Below are positions 21,490 through 34,149 of a stretch of 64,000 nt of DNA, piece after piece. Made by a program: the position numbers and the translations under genes. The stretch covers positions 10,854,538 through 10,918,537 of the forward strand of contig CM037457.1 of assembly GCA_021014325.1 (NCBI GenBank), in the 5' to 3' direction. Position 1 is the stretch's first letter. Each line of letters starts with the position of its first letter. The DNA is from Plazaster borealis (Eukaryota; Echinodermata; Asteroidea; Forcipulatida; Labidiasteridae). Below the pieces are notes generated by a model. The model was not told where the DNA came from. It did no database searches and saw only the letters and a list, made by a program, of their open reading frames with translations.

Positions 21490-22606
21490 AAGAAACCGTA
21501 CACATTATTGCTTGTACGAACAGGGTACGTGATAAAGATGCACTCCAAAAACTCCCGGGCCGATTTCATAAGACTAGTCTCATCTGAAGTTAGGACCAGT
21601 AACTTGACTCCACAAAATGGCCGACCGTTTTAGTTCACGATGTTAAAGGAAAACCACTCAATTTGGCATATTTGTGTGGATCATTGTGTTCTACTTTTAT
21701 AACGTCTTTCTAACCATATGCATTTTATAACAAACGGTTACAAATGCTTTTTTAGACCAACTCGCCCGATCCAAGGCAACTTGTCCCTTTAAGACTAGTC
21801 CTATCTCTTAGCATTGCCTAGGACTAGTCCTAAGTTAGGAAGAGTTTTGTGAAATCGACCCCGGGTCAGAATTGAAAATAAACCGTACACATTATTGCTT
21901 GTACGAACAGGGTACGTGATAAAGATGCACTCTATAAACTCCCGGGCCGATTTCATAAGACTAGTGTAACACGAATAAATGGGTGTCACTAATATTGTAG
22001 GCTGGCCGACAAAGCATAAATAAAACTCCAATCAACTCGTATCTTTGGGCTGGAATACAGATAATACTTTATTTAGATCTGTAGGGCTTTACAAAGAAGA
22101 TCAGACGAGAAGTAGCAGGAAAAGAAGAAAACACTGGATTGGGCCACAGTGCCAGATTTGGCACTGGGCTAACCAGGAGGGTCTGTCTATAAGTCCAGAA
22201 GAGAGAAGAATAATCTAAAGATGGAACATAAGGGCATTATATATATATCTTGGTTACTGTATATGGAGCAGAGACTGGTCACTAACATGCAGGAAGTTTC
22301 AGTAAGGCATGGTCAGTGGGGGTGGTCTATAGGTCATAAAAAGGTACATATTTGTGAAAGTCCCAGACAGTCAGTGTAGACACTGTCATCTGGGTGGGGG
22401 CAATGAAAGGATTTATGGTGGGGCACCTGTTGGCTTCTAAGACTAGGGGAGTGTGGAGTTAACACAATTACAAGCTTACACTAGTCTTATCTGAAGTTAG
22501 GACCAGTAACTGGTCTTAACTTAAGACTAGTCCTATCTCTTAGCATTGCCTAGGACTAGTCCTAAGTTAGGAAGAGTTTTGTGAAATCGACCCCGGGTCA
22601 GAATTG
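21490..22606. repeat. 387-bp tandem duplication, second unit interrupted by a solo LTR
   Basis: AAACCGTACACATTATTGC occurs at 21493 and again at 21880. Both units run to CCCCGGGTCAGAATTGA. Each unit contains a palindromic MITE (GGGCCGATTTCATAAGACTAG ... TTTTGTGAAATCGACCCC). Unit 1 is 21490-21876; unit 2 is 21877-22606 and includes 520 bp of inserted LTR plus target duplication. Part of the unit 1 MITE centre is absent from unit 2. Confidence 0.8.
21965..22480. mobile_element. Solo LTR of an LTR retrotransposon (516 bp)
   Basis: It begins TGTAACACG and ends AGCTTACA (TG...CA) and is flanked by CTAG at 21961-21964 and 22481-22484, a 4-bp target duplication. It interrupts a MITE that is intact in the neighbouring duplicate, so the boundaries are defined by comparison. 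No coding region remains, as expected after LTR-LTR recombination. It differs from the LTRs at 43509 and 49351. Confidence 0.8.
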
Positions 22607-22810
22607 ACTCGGATTCCGGGTCCGAGTTCTTGGTCCGAGGGGCCTGACCCATTTCCTGGTCAGGCTTACCCGTAAAGTGGTTAAAAAATGGGATTTTAAC
22701 TTTTGACCCATTTCTGGGTCATTTTGACACAGATTCCGGGTCATACTGACCCATGGATCGGTCAGGGCCCACGGGACCCGGTTCCGGGTCAATTCTGACC
22801 CGGACGTTTC
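22607..22810. repeat. Dispersed repeat rich in GGGTCA/TGACCC motifs
   Basis: Repeated TGACCCATTT, CCGGGTCA and GGGTCAxxxTGACCC arrangements form overlapping hairpins. A relative lies at 33405-33602 with GGCCTGACCCATTTCTGG in common. Confidence 0.65.
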
Positions 22811-24310
22811 ACGAGTGAATGTCATAAAGGCCCGTTTAGGAAACTAACAGGAAATTATTAGGTGACTTTTGCTTTCTTTGGTTACTTATCCATGCTAAAT
22901 TCGAAGTTGGGTCTTTTCTCCAAAAATATCATCGGAAAAATCTTACTTTTCTGTACGTGCTTTTTTCCGCTACCTCTAACCATTCTTACACGCTGTCTAC
23001 ACCTATACACAACTGCTGTCTATTTGCATGTGAAAACAATATTGCTACAAACTTGAGTCGTCGCCTGAGGCTAAACCATAAAACTGTAACAACATTAATA
23101 TAAATTGATTTATTTGATTCGACCTATATTACTCTGTGCATTATTCATCGCGGGAAGCGGGGCCCTTTCTTGTGCAATAATTAATAGTGAGTCACTGCTG
23201 CTTCTAAAGCAGACTTAGAAAATGCCAGAGCAGTTTGTGATAATTCTCGGCTTCTGAGGAAGTATGATGAACCGTCTAAACTTTGGACGATATCTTGAGA
23301 AATAATGATGGAACACCAGACGCAGTTCTCTTATACCCCACAACATCAATGAGTGACAGACGGTCATTGCAAGAACGAATTGAGATACAGGGCAACGCTG
23401 CTCGGAGGAAAAAAATAAAAAGCAAGGTTATTGGGAGTGACTAACACTTGCAGGTTTCCAGGGAATCATGCTTCGCCACCCTCACTCTCATAAGAAACGC
23501 AATAACCATAATTGAAATGAAGTGTTTTAAAACAAGGCACCCGGTTTGGGCTGAGTTATTGCGGTTATAGCGTCGCTTCTCCCTCGAGTCTCTACTTCGT
23601 GCTTCGAGTAGAAACCTTCCTGTTTTTTTAGATAAATATTGTTCTTTCTTCCCCGTAGAATTGAGGTGTTTTTGTTATACTATTAATACCCTTTAATACC
23701 CTGAATTTAATTGATGTTTAGACAATGGCAGAATATAGCCAATATAGTAAAATAATGAACAGATAAAAACAGAAACATCTAAAGAGATAGAAAACCTTTA
23801 GTTTTTAGGAGAGAAAATTGTACCTTTAAAACAAGAAATGATTCATGAAAAGATCGGAGACAAATAATTGGAAATCGATGCATAGGATCAATGTTCAATG
23901 TTACAAGCTTATTTCTCTCGCCTCGTACAACATAACATCGTATCCACGCAATTTATTGTACCAAACATGACATAATTTCAGATGAGAACGTATACCAAAG
24001 ACATTCTTCACTCGATAAGATTATGATTATTCATGTTTAATAATCACCAAAAAACAATACTTGGTCAATGGCAACCGAGAATGCGCTGTGCATATTTTCC
24101 TCAGCTGTGTGAAAGCGATACCGATCGTATCAAACTATTTAAGCAATATGATGTATAATAATAATTGTGGAAAAAACGAATATTTCATATACTTATCCTC
24201 CCTATATTATATTTTGGATGAGACCAAGGAAAACTTGCACTTAATGTCTCGTTATTTATAATCGTGGCATGCAGTTTCTTTAATACGAGCGTGCTATACA
24301 ATTCCCACAA
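22811..24310. other. Unassigned intergenic sequence
   Basis: AT-rich; no gene or bounded repeat was recognised. Confidence 0.45.
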
Positions 24311-25440
24311 CACTGTAAAAATAATGGGCAAAAATTTACCCAATTTTTTACCCAACGTTGCTTAAACTATCAACATGCCCATCTTTTAGGTACTTTTTTC
24401 CCCACCTCAGTTGGGCACTCTGATTGCCAAATAATTGGGTAATATTTCCTCATCAAATGTTTACCCTTTTTCTGGGTATATGATAAATTATCAATTACCC
24501 ATTTATTGGGCGATGATTTTTTTTTACCAATATTTGGTAGAAAGGTTTTATGTAGCGTTGGGCAATCATTGCTTCATTGGTCAATATTTATTGTGTTATC
24601 CAACAAATGGTGAATATAATTAACCATTTGATTCACAGTTCCTGCGATATGTCGTACGTCCATGCATCGAAACGATTTTTTCCCACAATGGCGAGTGGTG
24701 GCGAGCTGTGCCCTTGGCGTCTCTCTCAAAACGTGGGGTTGCCCAGTGGTTTGTAGATGCTTTTGAAGGTTAGTTTTTAACTAAATAACGTTTGTTTTCT
24801 GTTTAGCCGAGTCGTGACAGTTGCAGTGCAAGCAATGCAGTGATAGTGCCATTCGTGTATTGTTGTTTTACATACACATACAAAAACATACACACATACG
24901 CCGCGTGCATGCACGCCGCGTCGTTGATGTACACGAATGGCATGATAAAACTGAAAATAATTCAATGGCAGTCGCACTGTGTTGCTTGCTCTGCCACTTT
25001 CACGACTGTGTACAACGAAATAGGAAACAACACTTTATATTTAGTTAAAAACTAACCTTAAAAAAGATGTATACCCACTGGGCAACGCCGCTCGTTTAAG
25101 AGAGAGGACACACCCACAACTCCTCCACTCGCCGTGTTGGAAATGATCGTTTTTATGCTTTTGCACCCCATGTGGTTTAACTTTACCCAACTGTATGTGG
25201 AAAGATGCCCAACGATGAGGCAGAAGAATAATGTCTTGCTATATAATGGGTAAACCTGATCAATAATACCCAACTGATGTAGTATATTTACCATTTGTTT
25301 AGTGTTTTTGTTTCAGTTAACCAACAGGGAAAATGCCACACATGTTGGACAAAGTATTAACCAACAAACTCACGAATTATTACCTAGTTTGCCCATTTTC
25401 AGATTACCCATCAACTTGTTTGCCCTTCATTTTTACAGTG
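24311..25440. mobile_element. Foldback-type element, 1130 bp, ends CACTGTAAAAAT
   Basis: Left end CACTGTAAAAATAATGGGC and right end GCCCTTCATTTTTACAGTG are inverted. Inversion continues inward through many TACCCA/TGGGTA motifs, CGTTGCCCAGTGG-type blocks and AAGGTTAGTTTTTAACTAAA (24766) against its complement (near 25060). The centre holds a GCGTGCATGCACGC palindrome. No clear target duplication and no transposase were found. Confidence 0.7.
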
Positions 25441-26725
25441 AAGTTTATTGGTCATTATACATTTTTATATATCTTCTGAAATGGGCAGATAAAAGTTCCT
25501 AAAGATTTTCCACTCTTGGAACTTTATTATGACAAAGTACACGTAAAACAGGAGTAATGACACATTTAGATGGTGACATTTATTGATACGAAAAACGAAC
25601 ACTTCTCATTCATTCCATTTATGTTTATTTTAAACCATTGTTCTAAATAATCCAGTCTACTCACACACTTGCATTTAGATCGAAGAATTGTCCACATATC
25701 GTTATAACGACCTTTATTCAAGCATTGCTTCACTGCTATGTAGGCTAACTTTAGAAAGAAAGAAAACATTCGGATTGGATTTGAAGTACTTTATTTTGTT
25801 AACTCCACTTTACAGACAGATTAATCGAAGGTTTCATCTTGAATTCAATGCCAGACTTTGAAGTATACTACTTTTTGATTCAATCGATATAGAGGCCTAG
25901 AAATAAAAAGCGATGTCTACAACACGATATATGCATTCTATTAGACAGTAGCCTATGCTCCAAATGGAAGATGTAACATTGTTTTGTGGAAGAGTGCATT
26001 CATTCAAAGCCACTAAAAGCGAACCAGTGAAAATATGTTTGTTTACACATTAATAAGTAACCGGCTATGTTTTGTTGTCCGACATGCTATATAAATGTGT
26101 GTCTTTTTATTAGATTTCGTGTATTCTGTCATAAGGTCGATTCCGTTGGAAATATTTGTCAAGGTGATGTTATTTATTCACCAACTTTAGTTTCATTTTA
26201 ACTTTTTACGTCGTCATTGATCACCTCTAAATAATGCTTTTACAGCTCACTCTTTCCAATTGAAATGAGAAATGCCCATGTATAGGTTTTGTTTAATACA
26301 ATTTTGGATTTATCTATAAATCGCCTAAGAAACAGTAATTCGGGAAAAGTAAGATTCTAATGTATGTTTCCCCCGGCCAATTTCATCAAGTTTTCATTCA
26401 ATTTAAAGCCCGGCTCATCCAATTTAGATTGAAATTGAAAGACAACACACGTCATTCAACATTTCGAAAGAATCCTCTCAATTTCACCGTCTCAGCATTC
26501 TACATCATCTCGCAGTTTCATTTGTCCACTGTAAAAGATACGTTCAAATTAAAATTAAATGATTGCAATGTTAATTAAATTTTTTTCTGAACCAGCTGTA
26601 AGGCGTGAATGGATAGGAAACATGTGCCAGTTTATTTCAAGCATATTCAGATGTTTCTGCATATCCGATTGTCCGTATTCCTGTAACAGTCTGACTTTTC
26701 AAATTGAAAGAAATTGTCTGACGTC
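25441..26725. other. Unassigned intergenic sequence
   Basis: AT-rich; nothing supportable was recognised. Confidence 0.45.
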
Positions 26726-26830
26726 TTAAAGAGGGGCTCCAAGGCCAAATCCAGTTTTGTGATGCACTCATTTTCCAATAAATAGTGTCATTATGAAAAT
26801 GGGGGTGGGGTGGACTACGGTATATTTCAA
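26726..26830. mobile_element. One-ended fragment of the 36507-type TTAA MITE
   Basis: TTAA at 26726-26729 is followed by AGAGGGGCTCCAAGG and TTTTGTGATGCACTCATTTTCC, the same terminus as 36507-36882. The opposite end is not found. Confidence 0.6.
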
Positions 26831-27636
26831 CTGATTGGCTGTAAATGAGTACAATCAGAAAAAGAAAAAAAAAATACAAATTAGCTGGGAAAACCTAAAT
26901 AAGCAAATAACCAAACTTGTTACTTCTAAAACAACGGGGTTCTGAAAACCTTGTTGAACGGTTTTCAATGCCACGAAACACAACGTTTTACATAAAATAA
27001 AGCACTAAACACCGAGACAGGCCCGGGACTTATCATTATATATATAAATATTATTATTTTTATTATTTATTTTTTTATTTTTTTAATTTTTCTTTTGGGG
27101 GATATGAAAGAAACTGTACATCGGCGCGTCAGCGCAACCCGTCGCGCAGCAACGGAGGGGGAGTTTCAAGCCATTTTGATCCATTTTTGCGCTTATTATT
27201 TTTGTGCGCACCATTTCTTTTATATTTTGGGGTGGACTTTTTCTTTTTTCTTGTTTTCTTTTAAACAATAAAGAATCATCGCTTTCAATGGAGAACGTGG
27301 CTGTCATTAAATCTCCCACAAAATTCCTTTAAATTGTCAACAAGATGGGCAGACAGGAGAGGTCTATTTTTGGTTAATGCGAAATATAGCTCATGTATGA
27401 CAAGCAGCGTTCACCTGATTTATTGTTCCGAACAAGTAGGTTAATTTTTTGTTTTCGTTTAATCTCCACAAAAAGGTCTCACCTATGATTGAAATGAAGC
27501 TTTACCCGGCCTGTGAATGCACTTTAGCCTTAGTTTATGAACTACCAGAAAAAAAAGCATTCCTCCACCATGACAACTGTACTGTTCGAAGTGTATCATT
27601 ACTTTCATGGTCATTCACTGTTCAAGTTGGCAGCAA
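26831..27636. other. Unassigned intergenic sequence with T-rich run
   Basis: T/A-rich low-complexity sequence at about 27040-27100. No gene was recognised. Confidence 0.45.
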
Positions 27637-27645
27637 CTCTAAGTG

Positions 27646-29245
27646 TAGCCTTGATCAAGGCAGTCGCATTTTTCACTCCAAAAAAGACGCCGTAAACACA
27701 CCCGTATGTGTGTGCGTAAGGTGTGTATCGCATCGCACGACCCACCCGTATACACTGTGTGTGTATCACGTCGTACGACGCCCGTACCCACACTGTGCGC
27801 AGGTCATCCGCACTCGTACCACTCTCCGCATGCGGAGGCCGTCAGGCCGACAGCCTTGACGGGTCTGTAACTTCCGGGTTTAATGTGTTTCTTGATATTT
27901 TCGTCCAATATTGGACGAAAATGGGGGGGCTCTCGGATATGCTAGTATGCAGCTCATGAATATTTAAATATTGCGTCAGACCTATTGCAGACAACACAGG
28001 ATGGGAAGCAAATGAATTATTCATTTTGACGTCCAATCACGAGCTTCTCTCACTATGACCTTTGTACCATACCATGCTTGCTGTATGTGATGCGATGTGA
28101 GTAGGTACCGACTTAATGGGGTTTGTGTGTAGCATTGTCTCAGCCATTTTGGACCGGTAATCTGCGAGGCAGGTCAGTCAGCTCATAAGTGCTGAACCGG
28201 GACGCGGCCCCTGGAGCTTTATGCGCTGCACTTAAGTTCCCTCATTGGACTACCCTCGGATCACTCGCCATTCTTTTGGTTATTAATTCTGGAGTTGATG
28301 TAGTTTCTGCATCTGTGTTTTCCTGACATGTCCTCTCGAAGTCCGACTCTGTGCAGCCACTCACACCGTCTTCATACTTTTGAATTGTTCTCAGACAGGG
28401 TCTTATAAGAATTTACTGCTAAACAAAAATTGACAGGATACAGCCACTCATGATACATGTGAAATAGATTTTTAGCTACCCTGTTCTAGTGAGTGTACTT
28501 GGGAAATTTGGTGTTAGGCAGCTCTTTTTTAGTGGGGCGGCCAAAATGATATAAAAAGTGCAATGAGCTTTATGGCTTCATGAAACAATCAACAATGGTA
28601 GTTTATTGATCGGTCTTAGTTTTGTATATTTTTACCTCAAATGAATGCACCAACAATGATTAAATCATTGTTTAATGATGCAAGATGGAGACAGTAGATG
28701 GTCAATCGGGCCTTACGTCACTACGAAAAATACATCAGAAAGCGTCTTCCTGCTGGAAAATGGTGTATGTAATGTATGTAACAAATCGATCCACGCAACC
28801 TCATTTGTTTAATTCCATGCCCTCATTGTCTCGCTCAGCTGAGGAGAATACGCAACATTTTCAGATAGATATTATTATAACAAAGTATTCCCAAATTCAA
28901 ACCGGCGCGCCAGTGTAGCCACATCTGGATTCTGCATGCATATTCATAAGAATGAGTAAACAAGACTTCCGCCACTGACCAATGGGGTCTCGCCTTTCGC
29001 GCGCATTATAGTAATGAGTCATCGGCGGGGAGACAGAAACGTCAAGGCGTTGATCGGTGAGTGGCGCATACAGCTCACACGAGCACGCGCGCACCGTATA
29101 CTGCACACACAGACACCATGCACACAGCTCGGGCGGGTTGGTAGCTCGGGTTGGTAGCTCGGGTGTGTAGCGCGGCGCAAATAAAATAAAAATGAAAACA
29201 ATAAAATAAAATTGAGAAAAAACTCCAACGCCTTGATCAAGGCTA
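27646..29245. mobile_element. Non-autonomous DNA element, 1600 bp, TIR TAGCCTTGATCAAGGC, 9-bp target duplication
   Basis: The left end TAGCCTTGATCAAGGC (27646) and right end GCCTTGATCAAGGCTA (ending 29245) are exact complements. The 16-mer also contains a self-complementary core, GCCTTGATCAAGGC. CTCTAAGTG flanks both sides (27637-27645 and 29246-29254). The outer 350-400 bp on each side are diverged inverted relatives, CG-rich with GTGTGTG runs. A 9-bp duplication fits Mutator-like or foldback transposition. No transposase ORF was seen. Confidence 0.75.
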
Positions 29246-29662
29246 CTCTAAGTGCAGTAATGTCAATAATATCTATCATTTTCACTGACAATCAATGGCC
29301 GTGGTGGCCTCCCCGTGTTACTCTTGCTTGTTTAACAGCATGCCTTGAGGGTGATAACAAAGCACCCCAAATGTAAATACTGAATAGTCTGTTGACGTTT
29401 TTCTTTTTACGTACAGTTAATCAAATTTAATTAAAAACTTTTCAGATGACTGTTGGTGCATGATTTCAAACCTTTGCGCATTGCCGGCATGCATAAGGTA
29501 ATGGCAGGTTGGTTAGAGTGTGTGGGTTAGCGTGTGTATAGGCATGGAGGAATAAGAACACATAGGAAAGTTTTGTTGAAGTAACTTTGTGCAGTACGCT
29601 TCCTGTATAAGATGACTAAAGGAGTCTTAATTTTACCCAAACACCTACTATACCGGTACCCT

Positions 29663-30458
29663 TTAAAGGGGCACACCGGCTCACCATTTACGTAATTTAG
29701 TGAAGTAGAGTCACAAACAATAAATAATTTGATGTTAAAACAAAAAAATCATAAAATAAGCTCGCAATTAACGAAAAATAGTGAAAAAAACGAAACGCGG
29801 TCAAAGGTCAGCGTATACGCTTTTCCAGCCGAGTGTGTGCAGCGCAGTCAATCCAACACGGGCACTGCCTAAAACCCCCTTGGAACCAAACGTGATTATG
29901 GTCTGGCTCCCAACCCCCAGACAGGCCCGAAGCCACGGCTATTGGCAAGCTGAGGAGTTCATGCCCCTAGGTTTCAACGCTCTCTGGCCCCACGGGATGT
30001 AGCGCCGGCTGACGGGATATGCCCCCAAGGCTTACGTTGTGATTTCTCCACGCCTTTGGGCCGTGCAACACGCCTCCGTTACACGGACTCTTTGAATGCG
30101 AATCTTACGTTGGATTTTTCACCATTATTTACATCTTGTAGCGATAATTTGAATACATGATCTTTTTCGTCAATTACTCGTTAATAATTGTGTAACAAAA
30201 ATATTTCAATTTGGTTTGGTAAGTTACTTTTAAACGGCTGGAAGTAAAACTAACTCGGAAGGTCACGTGATTGTTTGAACCAGTTTGTGGTTCAAACTAT
30301 CACGTGACCTTCGTTTTTGTTTAAAAATGCTCAAAAACGGCTAAATTTGATGATTTTTTTTATAAACTGTTCTTCTTCATTCCTGGAAGACCGTTGAAGT
30401 CATATTTTAGTCTATTTTGTAGCCCAAAAAGCCCAATTCAGCCGGTGTGTCCCTTTAA
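29663..30458. mobile_element. TTAA-flanked element with ACACCGGCT ends (796 bp)
   Basis: TTAA at 29663-29666 and 30455-30458 flank AAGGGGCACACCGGCT and the complement of AAGGGACACACCGGCTGA. Internally, AAGGTCACGTGAT...ATCACGTGACCTT forms a hairpin near 30262-30313. Shorter relatives are at 53009-53474 and 53518-53683. Confidence 0.8.
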
Positions 30459-31627
30459 CATATCTTGAGCATTTCTCCAATACCCAGCAGTATTCCTTGC
30501 AAGTATTACGCAAGCTTAAACTGCCAGGATTAGGGTATTTTTTTCAATTATTTAAACATTGAAAATTTCTGATATGTGAACTGACTTTAATCGAAGCCGT
30601 GGGCGCTATTTTTCTGTCAGCTGCACGTCTGCCAGTTATATCATCGCCAGGATTTTAAATGTCAGAAAAAGAAGGGCTAGTAAATCTATAGAATCTTCTG
30701 ACCCAAGTTTTAAGTTTCAAAATGTGTCATACAGTTCACGACTGCTCCTGGACATGAATTTTTCTTCTGTTTGTATCTTCTAACTTCTTCGTCGTCTTCT
30801 TCTTCTCCTCCTCATCCTTCTTCTTTCTTTCTGCTTTTTTTCCTTCCTTTTCTTCTTCTTCTGGTTTGTCTTCTTACTTCTTTTTAAGGGGCTTGGGTAT
30901 GGAAACGTTTTAATGTTTCTGATAGCTCAAATCTTGAGGAAAAATTGTAGTGTATAAAGCATTTAGATACTGCAGTTAAAGCTCTGTGTAATGTTTAAAC
31001 ATGATCCTTGTAAAGAGACCATTTAAACTTTTATAAAATGATTACAAATAGGAACAGTTCATCCTAATTATATGGAGATGTTGTTGATGTGTTTTCTTTA
31101 AAATATGGACACGTGTATAGACGATGTGACCTGTGACATCACATGTTTACAAAAGAGCCACAAAGCCTGGACTTCCTGCAGGCACGATTTGTACACAGAC
31201 TAATGGAATAAAACATAAAATCTTATATTTTATGGAGATTGCACTGTCTAATTCCTATCAACTTTTGATATGATGAAAGGGGGCACATCTCAAAACTTGT
31301 CCAGCTTATACTTTCTTAATTCTTGGATTTATGTGGAAATTATGACACAAAATGTCAACTTTCCCATAGGACCTGTGTAGTATCTTGCCTGCCAGAATAC
31401 CCAATAAATGCACAAGGTCACACTTATTGTAAACAAAGTTCACATGGTCTATTAGCAGTCTAACATTTGTTTGATTTACATTAAATTTAAATTTCATCGA
31501 GTTCAAATTTAGCATAATCAGCTTCTTAAACATGAAAACACTTATACCATAAGTAATATCTAGTGTGGTTGATAGGGTAATAATGATTTTGTAACAGGAT
31601 TTTTTTTAATTCCCCTTTAATGCACCA
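30459..31627. other. Unassigned intergenic sequence with CTT-rich tract
   Basis: A pyrimidine-rich (TTC)n-like tract occupies about 30778-30880. No gene was recognised. Confidence 0.5.
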
Positions 31628-31632
31628 GCATT

Positions 31633-31837
31633 CAGGGGCGGATCCAGGATTTTCCAAACGGGGGGGGGGGCGTGAAAATATTCCAAGCAGCAAAATGATA
31701 AATGAAGTTTGTTGCCCCATTTCTCCCTCCCCTTCTCTCTCTCCCTCTTTTTTTCTTTTCTCCCTCTTTTTTAAAATTTTTATATGAAAAAGTGGGGGCG
31801 TGCGCCCCCCACGCCCCCCCCCCCTGGATCCGCGCCT
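31633..31837. mobile_element. 205-bp MITE with CAGGGGCGGATCCAGG ends
   Basis: The left end CAGGGGCGGATCCAGG and right end CCTGGATCCGCGCCTG are near-complements, a terminus seen on short DNA elements in many animals. GCATT flanks both sides (31628-31632 and 31838-31842). G and C runs lie just inside each end. Confidence 0.75.
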
Positions 31838-31842
31838 GGCAT

Positions 31843-32680
31843 TCCCTCTACCCCCTTCATATGCTTTTATTTATCTTCGGCAGTCAAGATCAGCTTATAA
31901 CACACCCGGTAATAAAGACAAATTGCAGTGGAGATATGTTGAATATGTCCGCCAGTTGTTCTTTAATCAGCCCGATTGAACGAAAAAACAATACACAGCA
32001 ATGCATGTAATCAAAGTTCTGTTTAAAACAAGTGAGAGCAGGTGTAAATTAAGACTGGACTGTATGCGATTGCTATATCCATGGAGCTATAAACATCTTA
32101 CAGTCGAGGCCAGCAGCAGCTCGACAAGCCAGACAAACAGTTTTGCCGAACCATGCGAACATAATAGGCTAAATTTGGTTATACGGCGATGAGAACAGAG
32201 CAATTTCCTTTAATGCATATACACAATTAGAGTGACAGAGGTAAATGTTTTTATCACTGGGACAGGCTGGGCTCGCTTTATCCCAATAAATCCTTTCAAT
32301 GCTGACGGGTTGTTTGGTTTATTGACAAGCCGAGTTTCACTTAGTCATTAGTCATTTAGTTGTTTAATTGCATATTAGAAATAAAATGACTGAACGCGTT
32401 TGTGTTTGAAAAATAAAATCGCTCCATTTTGTTTTCCTGGCAATAATAATTATAACAATAATTACATTTATGATGCGCCAATTCAAGACGAGGCTGTTCA
32501 AAGGCGCATGTACAATTTTTTTTTAAAGTAAAACCACTGAAAATTACGCATTAGAATAATATAAATACAGCGAGAGGATTGTAATCATAGCAAGAAAGGG
32601 ACATAAAAATGTACAACACACATTTAAAAAATACTAAAACATACAAGAGAATTCCAAACTTAAACTTTTCAATTTGCGCA
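31843..32680. other. Unassigned intergenic sequence
   Basis: No supportable gene or repeat. Confidence 0.45.
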
Positions 32681-32887
32681 CTGCAAAAACCAGGGTGTTC
32701 AAATTGACACCGTGGGGGTTGTCACATATAGATAACGAAGAGAGAATGGTGTTAAAATAACAACAATGTGATTGTTTTGGCAGAAATTTGTGTTATTTTA
32801 ACACCCTATGGTGTATTTTTTCTTCTTTTTCGGTATCTGTATGTGACAACACCCACTGTGTCAATTTTAACACCCCAGTTTTCGCAG
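32681..32887. mobile_element. Palindromic MITE (CTGCAAAAACCAGGGTGTT ends)
   Basis: The left arm CTGCAAAAACCAGGGTGTT, then AATTGACAC and GTTGTCACATATAGATA, is mirrored by the right arm ending CACCCCAGTTTTCGCAG. It is about 207 bp and nearly palindromic throughout. The open frames on both strands here are by-products of the palindrome. Confidence 0.8.
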
Positions 32888-33404
32888 AAGCACCAGCTGA
32901 TATACATGTACAGAGGCCACGGTTTCTCAATATAAAGTACTCGCTCAAAACTCTTACCAAAACTCTCAGTTTTAAAAGCTTTACAATAAATACTTCAGCA
33001 ATAAGTCGACAGTTTACATTTGCATCAATAGTTTTACTAATAACATTTACCAGTACCTTTATCTTAGTACACACATTATACGTTTTAACTTCGGTGGCAT
33101 ATGCTCTTGTGCATTTTAAAACCTTTTGAAGGTGGGGTGTGCTATTGCGCGAATAAAATAAGCTCCACGTTTCTTTGCAAAAGTTAATCACTTGAATAAG
33201 CAATCAAAGTTTAATCCCAGCACATTTATTTGGAGTATAATGAGATTAAAAAGGGAGTGTGGGAGAGCCAATGTACACGCATCTGTCTCCAAACACGAGG
33301 AGTTGAAGATTCACCTAAATTCAATTATAGAACAAATTGCCTATATTAGAAAATACTCTACCTTTTTAGTAGATCGAACGAATAATTACACTCTAATTCC
33401 GGTA

Positions 33405-33602
33405 AAGATTGACCTGGGTCCCTGGGGGCCTGACCCATTTCTGGGTCAGTATGACCCAGAATCTGTGTTAAAATTACCCCCCAAAAGGGTAAGATGTATA
33501 ATCAGAGTTAACAAACCATTTTTTGAAAACCACTTTCGGGGTCAGTCTGATCCGGAAATGGGTTAAGCCCCCCTGTGTCCCGGAATCACAATATTCTGAA
33601 CC
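33405..33602. repeat. Second copy of the GGGTCA/TGACCC repeat
   Basis: Contains GGGGCCTGACCCATTTCTGG, TATGACCCAGAATCTG and TCCGGAAATGGGTTAAGCCC, sharing motif order with 22607-22810. The ends are not sharply defined. Confidence 0.6.
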
Positions 33603-34149
33603 GGGAGTTTTTAGTGTGCACTGTTGGCTAAACTACTGAGACAAGTGTTTATAGTTTACATCAATATCAAACATTAATGACAAAAAGAAAATATTTGGTT
33701 GAATCATGTAATTAATCCGACTTTGAGTGTTCAAGTATTCAGATAGAAAATTCGGAAAAGAGAAGTTGTTAAAAAAACCCATTATGATCGCAAGCAATGA
33801 GGCCTGATGAAACTATCTTTTCTCATTTCACATAACTTTTGATTAATTTAAGATATCGACAGTGCACGATATTTTTTTCTCGCAACGTACGCAAGAAAAC
33901 AAATCACACGTGTTCGTAATACCGTGAGGGATGCAAGGAGAAGTATCCCACAGAATGGTTGCCAAAAATAATTATTCTCCTGCTAACAACATTTTTGTCT
34001 CACGTGTGTGTACACGGACCTCGCCTATTAAAGTGTTGATTGCATTTTGAGAACTGATGTTTCCAGGTCATGTAAACACTTTGAAGGATCTTAGAGATCC
34101 ATGAAAACTCTAAATGCATTCCCATGTCTTATTAACATCTTGTGTGTGT
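33603..34149. other. Unassigned intergenic sequence
   Basis: No gene or bounded repeat was recognised. Confidence 0.45.

Noticed and set aside
27449..27859. 136-codon plus-strand open frame
   Set aside because: It crosses the border of the 1600-bp element at 27646, and its second half is CG/GT-rich terminal-repeat sequence.
32788..33203. Overlapping plus and minus open frames of 113 and 136 codons
   Set aside because: Both start in a palindromic MITE, have AT-rich composition and match no family.
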